Assembly (NCBI GenBank): GCA_028694115.1 | Contig: JAQUUB010000061.1 | Location: forward strand, 1-25,712 | Length of the DNA: 25,712 nt | From: Lachnospiraceae bacterium | GTDB lineage: Bacteria; Bacillota_A; Clostridia; Lachnospirales; Lachnospiraceae | Reading direction: 5' to 3' | In this document: positions 6,503-12,913 of the stretch, one piece after another | Layout of the letters: every line of letters begins with the position of its first letter | Position numbering within the stretch: the stretch's first letter is position 1 | The notes under the pieces: model-generated | Database searches by the model: none | Seen by the model: the letters and a program-made list of their open reading frames with translations, nothing else | What the model was told of the DNA's origin: nothing | Position numbers and translations under genes: made by a program

Positions 6503-7495
6503 ATGGAGGGATATAAACCACCCTATTCACTAACAGAAGAGATGATGAATCTTGTGTCTTCAATATCTGAGAAAATGGGAAAAATAGATGTATATCACAA
6601 TTTAGATTCCAAACCACACTTAAGAAGAAATAACAGAATAAAGTCCATTCATTCCTCATTGAAGATTGAAGCAAACTCTCTGTCCATTGGTGCTGTTAAA
6701 GATGTCATTGACGGAAGAATTGTCCTTGGACCAGAGCGCGAAATACAGGAAGTGAAGAATGCATACGAAGCATATGAGATGATTCATTCAATGAATCCGT
6801 ATAAAATAAATGATTTGCTGAGAGTTCATGGGGTCATGAAAAAAAAATTGGAGCTGGCGGCAGGTAGTTTCAGACGTGGTGATGAAGGAGTTTTTAATGG
6901 TGACCAGTGTATTTTTATGGCACCACAACCGCATCTTGTTCCTGGTCTTATGACGGATCTTTTTACGTGGATGGATAAGAATAACAAGAAAGTACATCCA
7001 TTAATTATGAGCGCAGTATTTCATTATGAATTTGTTTTTATCCATCCATTTTCTGATGGGAATGGAAGAACTGCAAGATTGTGGCACACGGTAATTTTAT
7101 CAAAATGGAATTCTGTTTTTGAGTATATTCCTATTGAGAGTCAGATAGAAAAATTTCAGGATGGGTATTATGAAGCAATTGCACAGTGTCATGTAAATGG
7201 TAATTCCAACGTATTTGTCGAATTTTTGTTAAAGCAGATTGACAATATTTTAGATGAAGTAATCAATCAGATTCGTAGATCTGATGATGGACTTACTGAT
7301 TACGTAAAAAAGATGCTTGACCTAATGGATTTTGAAGTTCCATACAGTGCGGTAAGTATTATGGAGTTATTAGGATTAAAATCAAGAGAGACATTCCGAA
7401 AGAATTATTTGGATCCTGCGCTAGAACTTGGATTGGTAGTTCGGACAATACCGGATAAACCAAATAGCAGGAATCAGAGATATGTGAAAAAATAA
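6503..7495 (+). CDS. Class II Fic-domain AMP-transferase, intact
   Basis: A 330-residue Fic protein. The N-terminal inhibitory helix is present: S52-L-K-I-E56-A-N58 matches the class II (S/T)xxxE motif whose glutamate blocks productive ATP binding. The active-site loop is canonical: HPFSDGNGR at residues 181-189, with catalytic H181. The C-terminus (about 270-330) is a winged-helix-like domain (SIMELLGLKSRETFRKNYLD). Such proteins transfer AMP from ATP to protein hydroxyls and are self-inhibited, so they need no separate antitoxin. Start: ATG 6503 with GAGGTG. A 136-bp piece of this gene is duplicated at 700-835. The targets are unknown. A SWIM-protein remnant begins at its stop. Confidence 0.9.
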   Translation: MEGYKPPYSLTEEMMNLVSSISEKMGKIDVYHNLDSKPHLRRNNRIKSIHSSLKIEANSLSIGAVKDVIDGRIVLGPEREIQEVKNAYEAYEMIHSMNPYKINDLLRVHGVMKKKLELAAGSFRRGDEGVFNGDQCIFMAPQPHLVPGLMTDLFTWMDKNNKKVHPLIMSAVFHYEFVFIHPFSDGNGRTARLWHTVILSKWNSVFEYIPIESQIEKFQDGYYEAIAQCHVNGNSNVFVEFLLKQIDNILDEVINQIRRSDDGLTDYVKKMLDLMDFEVPYSAVSIMELLGLKSRETFRKNYLDPALELGLVVRTIPDKPNSRNQRYVKK

Positions 7496-7497
7496 CT

Positions 7498-7807
7498 GTC
7501 ACTACTATTGAGAACTATTACAATGCAAAGAAAGTGATTTCCTGGGATAAAACAGGGGCATTTACTTATAGAGGGATTGTATCTGGAAGTAACGGTGAGA
7601 AGTATGAGGTTTCAATAGATAAAGAACATCCTCGTAAATCCAAATGCAATTGTACATTTGCTATTTACTGCAGAACCAAAGCAGGCGGATGATTTTATAC
7701 AGATGGCTGAGCAGTATGAAGAAGAGGAAGAACTGCGTGAGCAGGAGCATCTTGCTGATGTAATGAAGTATGTAAAGAGCCTCAGTAAGGTTGAACGATT
7801 GTCTTGA
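7498..7807 (+). pseudogene. SWIM zinc-finger protein remnant with metal site deleted
   Basis: The first frame reads TVTTIENYYNAKKVISW, then a YEVSI....P..SKCNCTF block, the first half (CxC) of a SWIM zinc finger. Right after this the frame changes, and a second frame continues LFTAEPKQADDFIQMAEQYE and an acidic helix ending KSLSKVERLS. The expected C-x-H half between them is missing. This is best read as an internal deletion of about 12-15 codons plus a frame change. There is no start or ribosome site; it lies directly after the Fic stop. Confidence 0.6.
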
Positions 7808-7864
7808 TTAAAATTTTCTTAGGGTTCCTAGTAGGAAAAGTAGTGTGTTGGCTTCCATATTGAG

Positions 7865-8001
7865 CGTCAATAGAATTCCGATTTAAATATGACGCGAAAT
7901 GAGATTTTTATCCAAAACGCAATATATCAACAAAACGCAAAAACTGAATCGAAAAAACAATAATAAACATGAGTCAAAAACAAAATGAAATTCTATTGAC
8001 G
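7865..8001. repeat. 13-bp perfect inverted repeat bounding a 137-bp AT-rich segment
   Basis: CGTCAATAGAATT (7865-7877) and its exact reverse complement AATTCTATTGACG (7989-8001) bound a gene-free segment with AAAACGC repeats (twice) and A-runs. The inner arm contains the -35 box of the kinase promoter. A third copy of the motif is at 9700-9711. The segment may be a small non-autonomous element, an operator region or a recombination site. From 7808 to 8054 there is no gene. Confidence 0.55.
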
Positions 8002-8024
8002 TACCGATGATTGAATTTTATAAT
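7996..8024 (+). promoter_or_regulatory. Strong sigma-A promoter of the HipA-like kinase
   Basis: TTGACG (7996-8001), exactly 17 bp, then TATAAT (8019-8024), about 30 bases before ATG 8055. This is one of the best promoter matches in the window. The -35 lies within the inverted-repeat arm, so a protein binding that arm would compete with RNA polymerase. Confidence 0.75.
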
Positions 8025-8054
8025 GAGAATATCAAATAATTATGGGGTAATAGA

Positions 8055-8921
8055 ATGATTACAGCAATAGATTTTTCGGAATATGAACTTAATAGAAAGT
8101 ATTACGGTGGTTCAGAAAGAAAAGAAGGAATAACGCTTGATGGCGAAGATTATATGATCAAGTACCAAAAGCAAACTGCTTTTAGTAAAAGAAATAATCA
8201 TATATCTGAGTTTATTGGTTCACATATTTTTGAAATATGTGGATTTCAAGCACATAAAACATATCTTGGATATCGAAATGGGGAGCAGGTTGTAGCATGT
8301 AAAGACTTCAATGTTGAAGGTAAGCAATTTGTTCCGTTTAATGATGTCGGAGAAAGTACATTGGATCAAGACAAAGAAACATATCAGTATGATTATGAAG
8401 ATATTATGCAGATGCTGCATGACAACTCAAAACTTACTGACGTTCAAGAAACAATTTCGATGTTTTGGCAAATTTATATCATGGATGCGTTACTTGGAAA
8501 TTTTGATCGCCATGGAGCAAACTGGGGGTTTATTAAAGAAAACAATTGCTACACATTAGCTCCAGTTTTTGATAATGGATCGTGTTTGTTTCCAAATTTA
8601 GTGGATGAAGCGGAAATGATTGAAATCATGAAATCGGAAGAGGAAACAGAAAAGAGAATTTATAAATTTCCCACATCACAGGTTAAGCTGAATGGAAAAA
8701 AAATTTCCTATTTTGAAGTAATAAATAGTCTTCAGTTTGAAGAATGTAATGAGGCTCTTCGTTATGTAATGATGCAATTAGATATGTCAAAAGTTGAGCA
8801 ATTACTAGATGAGACTCCGTTAATTACAGACGTGCAAAGAGCATTTTATAAGCATATGATAGCAGCGAGATACGATAGAATACTTGTTGCATCATTTGAA
8901 AAACTTGGTTCAAGAGGTTAG
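8055..8921 (+). CDS. HipA/CtkA-like serine/threonine kinase
   Basis: A 288-residue HipA-fold kinase. It has the short CtkA-type architecture, lacking the N-terminal domain of classical HipA. G148-N-F-D151-R-H-G-A-N156 is the catalytic loop (D151 base, N156 metal ligand). D173-N-G is the metal-binding equivalent of DFG. The N-terminal ATP-binding part contains DYMIKYQK with a candidate lysine near residue 35. All key residues are present, so it should be active. Such kinases phosphorylate host proteins and act as growth inhibitors or effectors. ATG 8055 follows TGGGG at a suitable distance. The next gene starts four bases after its stop, making a two-gene operon. Target unknown. Confidence 0.85.
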   Translation: MITAIDFSEYELNRKYYGGSERKEGITLDGEDYMIKYQKQTAFSKRNNHISEFIGSHIFEICGFQAHKTYLGYRNGEQVVACKDFNVEGKQFVPFNDVGESTLDQDKETYQYDYEDIMQMLHDNSKLTDVQETISMFWQIYIMDALLGNFDRHGANWGFIKENNCYTLAPVFDNGSCLFPNLVDEAEMIEIMKSEEETEKRIYKFPTSQVKLNGKKISYFEVINSLQFEECNEALRYVMMQLDMSKVEQLLDETPLITDVQRAFYKHMIAARYDRILVASFEKLGSRG

Positions 8922-8925
8922 CAAA

Positions 8926-9708
8926 ATGAGAGAGATAACAACACGCGGTGATATTTGTTTAAATGATGAATATAACTTCACATATAAGGTTGCTGAAATT
9001 AGTTATACAGAGCGAGAAGATGAGAGCTTTGTATATGAAATAAAACCTAACTACAGTGTAATCAGTCTTTTGGATACAAAGAATTTTCAAGGAATACCGG
9101 GGCTGGATTTAGACCTTAAGAAAGAGTCATACACCAGGAAAAATGTAATCCCTGTCTTTATAAGTGAGAGAACTCCAGGGAAAAATAGAGAAAATTTATG
9201 GGATTTATTGAAAGATTGCGACATGCAATATTTAAATCAGCTGGAGTGGCTGATTAGAACTGATACCAAGTATTCTGGGGATAAACTTTTTTGTAAAAGA
9301 CCGGAGGATAAAGCTATAGAAGTAGAGTCTATTGATACTCTTGGTGATCGTAGTGCAGTAATCTGTCGTAAAATATTAGAAACAATTTGTTACGGAAATA
9401 CAGTGATATCACCATCGTTAAATGTTGATGATAAAAACCGAAAGCAATATTTCAACTTGTTTATGGCGATGTATAGTACGGAACGTAAGTTTCTTGATTC
9501 ACAAAGAAGTGCGGGAATTGCTGCATCTGCCCAAAAAGGCAACTATAAGGGTAGAGAGAAAATCAAGATAGATAAACTTGCTGCACAGGAGACATTCTTG
9601 GATTATGCAGCAAAGAGAATCAATAGTACAGATGCGTCTGATAAGCTAGGAATTAGTAAATCAACATTCTTGAGAAGATACAGAGAGTATGAGAATGCGC
9701 GTCAATAG
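8926..9708 (+). CDS. Partner of the HipA-like kinase with resolvase-like C-terminal DNA-binding region
   Basis: 260 residues from ATG 8926, with AGAGG eight bases upstream inside the end of the kinase gene; an upstream in-frame start lacks a ribosome site. Residues about 185-260 match the C-terminal half of serine resolvases: an ER.....(Q/R)..AGI..(A/S)..KG.YKGR helix and linker, then a helix-turn-helix (DASDKLGISKSTFLRRYREY). The catalytic serine domain is absent; the first about 180 residues are unrelated and unrecognised. Inference: a DNA-binding antitoxin or regulator for the kinase, built from a resolvase tail. Its stop codon lies within the CGTCAATAGAAT motif at 9700, so the last three residues are encoded by that repeat. 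Confidence 0.65.
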   Translation: MREITTRGDICLNDEYNFTYKVAEISYTEREDESFVYEIKPNYSVISLLDTKNFQGIPGLDLDLKKESYTRKNVIPVFISERTPGKNRENLWDLLKDCDMQYLNQLEWLIRTDTKYSGDKLFCKRPEDKAIEVESIDTLGDRSAVICRKILETICYGNTVISPSLNVDDKNRKQYFNLFMAMYSTERKFLDSQRSAGIAASAQKGNYKGREKIKIDKLAAQETFLDYAAKRINSTDASDKLGISKSTFLRRYREYENARQ

Positions 9709-9711
9709 AAT
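9700..9711 (-). repeat. Inverted copy of the ATTCTATTGACG motif after the kinase cassette
   Basis: CGTCAATAGAAT is the exact reverse complement of 7990-8001. The kinase/partner cassette is thus flanked by 12-bp inverted repeats about 1.7 kb apart, pointing inward. The HipA relic begins just after it. Confidence 0.6.
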
Positions 9712-9723
9712 CTTTTATTTGAA

Positions 9724-9905
9724 AATGGTTGTTTGGTGTGTTTGCAAATAGTCTTCCGGATGGTTGGGGGCCCTAGAATATCGCCCTTCAAACGAAATAA
9801 ACGCAGAAATGACAGGAATGACATTGGATAAACTTGCAGAGGAATGTGAGAAGATGTTTGATACAGAGCATTCAGAACACTTAGATGAACTGTTTCGTTT
9901 GGAAA
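9724..9905 (+). pseudogene. Classical HipA remnant, frameshifted and deleted
   Basis: One frame reads WLFGVFANSLPDGWG and then stops. The next frame continues GALEYRPSNEIN, then MTLDKLAEECEKMFDTEHSE and LDELFRL. Both segments match the N-terminal half of HipA-family kinases (FGVF.DSLPDGWG; MGALEY.P). The sequence between them and the whole kinase core are missing. It is a different subfamily from the intact short kinase just upstream. Confidence 0.6.
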
Positions 9906-10165
9906 TCTTATATTCGTGGAAAAAGGTAAAGATGGAAAATTGGTAAAGAAGCAGTTAGAAGTTGATTTTATTTGCAATAAAGGTTCTAAAAAGTACTACA
10001 TTCAATCGGCATATATGCTTGGTACAGCGGAAAAAATGGCTCAGGAAATCCGTCCATTTTTGAAAATCCATGATTCATTTAAGAAAATATTAATTTCATC
10101 AGATACTCCGAAGCCTTTTTATAATGATGAATGTGTATGACTTTTTGCTAAATGCAGATTCATAG
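9906..10165 (+). pseudogene. DUF4143-type ATPase, C-terminal remnant
   Basis: The frame reads FGNLIFVEKGKDGKLVKKQL, then EVDFICNKGSKKYYIQSAY and RPFLKIHDSFKKILI. This is the nuclease-like C-terminal domain of DUF4143 ATPases (…LEVDF(I/V)CN.GSK.YYIQSA). A frameshift near 10137 separates the last residues (VYDFLLNADS, stop at 10163-10165). The ATPase domain is absent; it is fused to the HipA remnant without a gap. From 10166 to 10240 there is only non-coding DNA; a short hairpin (CGCAG..CTGCG) lies at about 10233-10258. Confidence 0.65.
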
Positions 10166-10249
10166 GATCTATAAAAACAAACCTTGTAAATTAGAGGTAC
10201 CACCTTTTCTTAATACTTTCATCTTAATTGAAAACGCAGGCTACCGATT

Positions 10250-10628
10250 GACAGTCTGCGAATCTTTCTATTAGTGCGATGAAAAAGAAACTTTGTAAAT
10301 ATGAATCAGCGTTACAATGTCCTGTTGCATATAAAGTTTTGATAAGTAGTTTGCAGATGCGAAATGCTTTAGTGAAAAATAAAATTGCATTTATTGATTT
10401 ATCAGGAAATGTATTTTTACCTTTCCTAGGAATTGTTTTACAGGATGTTTTTCGTAAACAAAATGTCAGAATTGACAGAATGATGCCGGCAACTCAGATG
10501 GTGTTTTAGAACTTTTGTACCAAGAGGCGAATACGCGGTTTTTAAAAAGTGAGGTCGCGAAGAGATTGAATCTTACCAAGACATCTATCACCAGGGCAAG
10601 AATGATGGGGTTGAAGAATAATAGATAG
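10250..10628 (+). pseudogene. AbiEi-like gene fragment, frameshifted (third cassette copy)
   Basis: From about NLSISAMKKKLCKYESALQC to MMPATQMVF, this stretch matches residues about 55-145 of the intact AbiEi-like protein (shared FIDL..NVFLPFLGIVLQD and DRMMPATQMVF). One missing T near 10507 breaks the frame. The other frame continues LELLYQEANTRFLKSEVAKR and LNLTKTSITRAR, the winged helix, before ending. Both gene ends and the nucleotidyltransferase partner are absent. Confidence 0.75.
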
Positions 10629-10768
10629 TAATGAAATACTGGAACTTTTGCAGAATGTAGATGATGCATATCGAAAGAACATTGACGTTTAAGCATGGAG
10701 ATTATTCTGAAGTTTCAGAATATGTTCGTTCAAAGAAGAAAATATCAGTATGAGGGAATAAGGATAGT
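10629..10768 (+). other. Unidentified coding debris
   Basis: Two short frames: SNEILELLQNVDDAYRKNID (stop 10690-10692), then TFKHGDYSEVSEYVRSKKKI (stop about 10757). They may be one frameshifted gene fragment. No family recognised and no ribosome site. Confidence 0.25.
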
Positions 10769-10867
10769 AGATATTGCAAATTGGCTATTAGAAATGTGAT
10801 CTATTAGCCAAAAATGGAAAATAATATGAAATGGACAATAAAGAGAGATCAGGGTACAAACTACCTT
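10769..10867 (+). repeat. 99-bp repeat copy 2, with hairpin; Panacea (DUF4065) N-terminal relic
   Basis: Gap-free second copy of 875-973. The frame reads RIVDIANWLLEM and then a stop. Hairpin arms 10781-10791 and 10801-10811 are identical to copy 1; three of the five differences fall in the 9-nt loop (10792-10800). From 10868 to 10945 there is AT-rich DNA without a gene. Confidence 0.6.
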
Positions 10868-10945
10868 AACACATACAATTTAATTTAGATGCCTAATAAG
10901 ATATTTTGGCTAAAAATAACTTAATATCTTATAGGAGTAGTTGGC

Positions 10946-11011
10946 ATGGAGAAAGAGATTAAGAGAGATTACTATCTGGAACAGTTGATAAAACGTAGAG
11001 AGTGGTGTTGA
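10946..11011 (+). pseudogene. N-terminal stub of a DUF4143-type ATPase
   Basis: ATG 10946 with AGGAG eight bases upstream opens MEKEIKRDYYLEQLIKRREW and stops after 21 codons. This is the typical N-terminal leader of a DUF4143 ATPase subfamily, cut just before the Walker A loop. Translation signals are intact while the gene body is gone. A terminator follows about 75 bases later. Confidence 0.6.
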
Positions 11012-11086
11012 TAAAAATAACCTGAATGGAAAAATCATGATTAAGTAAGTGTATTATAGAAGAAATGGGTTAATAATATATGTGAG

Positions 11087-11126
11087 ATAGACTGGAATTC
11101 TTTGAAGGGTTTCAGTCTATTTTTTA
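11087..11126 (+). terminator. Intrinsic terminator
   Basis: ATAGACTGGAA pairs with TTTCAGTCTAT (11 positions, one G-T pair) around an 11-nt loop and is followed by TTTTTT. It insulates the second ATPase from upstream debris. Confidence 0.85.
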
Positions 11127-11160
11127 AAATGGGCTTTTCATATGCTTTGATAGGTGATAC

Positions 11161-11241
11161 AATATTCTAAAATGTTTATAAAAACTACATTTTAATATTC
11201 TAAAATGTTGATAAAATGCATTAACAGAAATAAATTCTGTT
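11161..11241 (+). promoter_or_regulatory. Promoter and repeat array before the second ATPase
   Basis: AATATTCTAAAATGTT-N-ATAAAA occurs at 11161-11183 and 11194-11216, exactly 33 bp apart (22/23 identical). ACATTTTA (11187-11194) is an inverted copy of the TAAAATGT core between them. TTGATA (11208-11213), 17 bp and TAAATT (11231-11236) could be the promoter. AACAGAA-N5-TTCTGTT (11223-11241) is a 7-bp perfect dyad at the expected transcription start. The layout suggests an operator array; the binding protein is unknown. Confidence 0.55.
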
Positions 11242-11256
11242 GATTCGAGGTGCTTT

Positions 11257-12564
11257 ATGCTGAAAAGAAAAGTGACATCTTTTATTAAAAACTGGATTAG
11301 TACGAAGGATAAAAAATGTCTTGTTGTCCAAGGAGCCAGACAAACAGGAAAAACATATATAATTGAACGATTTGCAGAAGAGAACTATGAGGAACTTGTT
11401 GAAATAAATTTCAAACAGATGCCTTCCGCAATTGATATTTTTGCTGGTGATCTTACGGTAGACAATATGGTTATGGCTATGCGCTTCCGTTTTCCTGAAA
11501 AGAAAATCACACCAGGGAAAACTTTGATTTTTTTGGATGAGATTCAGGAGTGTCAGGAAGCAATCACATCACTTAAGTTTTGGGCAATAGACAACAGATA
11601 TGATGTTATTGTATCAGGGTCACTTCTTGGAATAGACTATAAACGTGCATCTTCTTATCCCGTTGGGTATGTTGATTATCTGAGAATGTACGGGGTAGAT
11701 TTTGAAGAGTTTCTTTGGGGAATAGGGATTTCCGAGGATATGGTAGGGAATCTTTTGGGTTTTCTGCATTCAAAGACTGTTATACCTGAGGCAATTAATT
11801 CGGGGATGATGAATTATTATAGACAGTATATTGCAATAGGTGGTATGCCAGAAGCAGTACAGAAATATATAGATACAAAAGATTTTAGAGAGGTTGATAA
11901 GATACAAAGGGGTCTCTTACAGGGATATCAGTATGATATAGCGCATTATGCAACAGCTGAAGAAAAAGTAAAAGCAGAGAAATGTTACCTTTCTCTTGCA
12001 AAGCAGTTGCTTGATAAAGAAAATCATAAATTTCAATATAAAGAAATTGAACATGGTGGCAGGGCACAAAAATATTATTCGAGTATTGAGTGGTTAATTC
12101 GTGCAGATATGGTGCATTTAAGCAAGCTTGTGACAAATGTTAGATATGATTTAGATGATTATTCAAGAGAAGACTTTTTTAGGGCTTATACAACAGACTT
12201 ATCACTATTGATGGCGATGAAGGACTTCTCGTTAAAGCAGCATATTGTAGAAAATACCGTAGCAGGAAACTCAAAAGGGGGCGTATTTGAATGTGCAATA
12301 GCAGATGCCCTTTATAAGAAGGGGTATCAGTTATATTTCTATAAAAATGAGACAACGAAAAGAGAAATAGATGTTATTATCCAAAAAGATGGAATGGTGG
12401 TTCCTATTGAGGTCAAGAGCGGAAATACACGAGCAAATTCGCTAAAAACACTTATGATGAATAATAAAGATATTTCTTATGGATATAAGTTTGTAGATGG
12501 CAACATAGGTGTGAGTGAAGATGGCATAACTACATTACCTCTATATATGATTGCATTTATTTGA
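11257..12564 (+). CDS. AAA_14/DUF4143 P-loop ATPase
   Basis: A 435-residue protein with Walker A GARQTGKT (residues 26-33), Walker B LIFLDEIQE (D94-E95), a sensor-like SGSLLGI segment near residue 125 and a GGMPEAV motif near residue 200. The C-terminal DUF4143 region carries a PD-(D/E)xK-like pattern: EID (D372) and IEVKSG (E385, K387). Length and motif order are typical. ATG 11257 follows CGAGGTG. These ATPases are abundant in gut anaerobes, often in variable regions; their role is not established. The gene has its own repeat-containing promoter and no obvious partner. It is only distantly similar to the next ATPase (12914), so this is not a recent tandem duplication. Confidence 0.9.
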   Translation: MLKRKVTSFIKNWISTKDKKCLVVQGARQTGKTYIIERFAEENYEELVEINFKQMPSAIDIFAGDLTVDNMVMAMRFRFPEKKITPGKTLIFLDEIQECQEAITSLKFWAIDNRYDVIVSGSLLGIDYKRASSYPVGYVDYLRMYGVDFEEFLWGIGISEDMVGNLLGFLHSKTVIPEAINSGMMNYYRQYIAIGGMPEAVQKYIDTKDFREVDKIQRGLLQGYQYDIAHYATAEEKVKAEKCYLSLAKQLLDKENHKFQYKEIEHGGRAQKYYSSIEWLIRADMVHLSKLVTNVRYDLDDYSREDFFRAYTTDLSLLMAMKDFSLKQHIVENTVAGNSKGGVFECAIADALYKKGYQLYFYKNETTKREIDVIIQKDGMVVPIEVKSGNTRANSLKTLMMNNKDISYGYKFVDGNIGVSEDGITTLPLYMIAFI

Positions 12565-12744
12565 CAGATATGTTTATAGACTAGTGTTGGAATTTAAAAA
12601 AATAAAATTTCACCAGTAAGGAGGCGACGAAGTTTAAGGAGTAACCTCAACGGAGGATACAACTAACCATGAATCTGTAGTAGCAATCCTTGTTATTATC
12701 TCTGAAGATTATTTTTCCAATAAACGTAAAAATATTAAAGACTT

Positions 12745-12839
12745 TTGAATAAATGTCGGATTTATGATTAAATAGTTTTGAACAAATGCATGAAAACATA
12801 AAATAGAATATTGAAGAAATGTAAATAAAGAGTTATACT
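12745..12839 (+). promoter_or_regulatory. Three TTGAANAAATG repeats at 33-bp period ending in a promoter
   Basis: TTGAATAAATG (12745), TTGAACAAATG (12778) and TTGAAGAAATG (12811) are spaced exactly 33 bp. The third supplies the -35 (TTGAAG 12811-12816), followed by 17 bp and -10 TATACT (12834-12839). The remaining 349-bp gap between the two ATPases (12565-12913) contains several AGGAGG-like sites (about 12620-12655) followed by a four-codon frame, and a small GC-rich hairpin (about 12867-12880), but no gene. Confidence 0.6.
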
Positions 12840-12913
12840 GAAGCCAGATAAGAGGAAAAAGTCTCTGCTCGCGCAGGGGTTCGCATTTACTATGCAAAAC
12901 TAGGAGGCGCAGT

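Noticed and set aside
7880..7988. Possible CRISPR-like or short repeat array (AAAACGC repeats)
   Set aside because: There are only two exact 7-base repeats in A-rich DNA, with no regular spacers.
8926..9708. Functional site-specific recombinase
   Set aside because: Only the resolvase C-terminal region is present. The N-terminal YxRVSxxxQ-type catalytic serine motif is absent.
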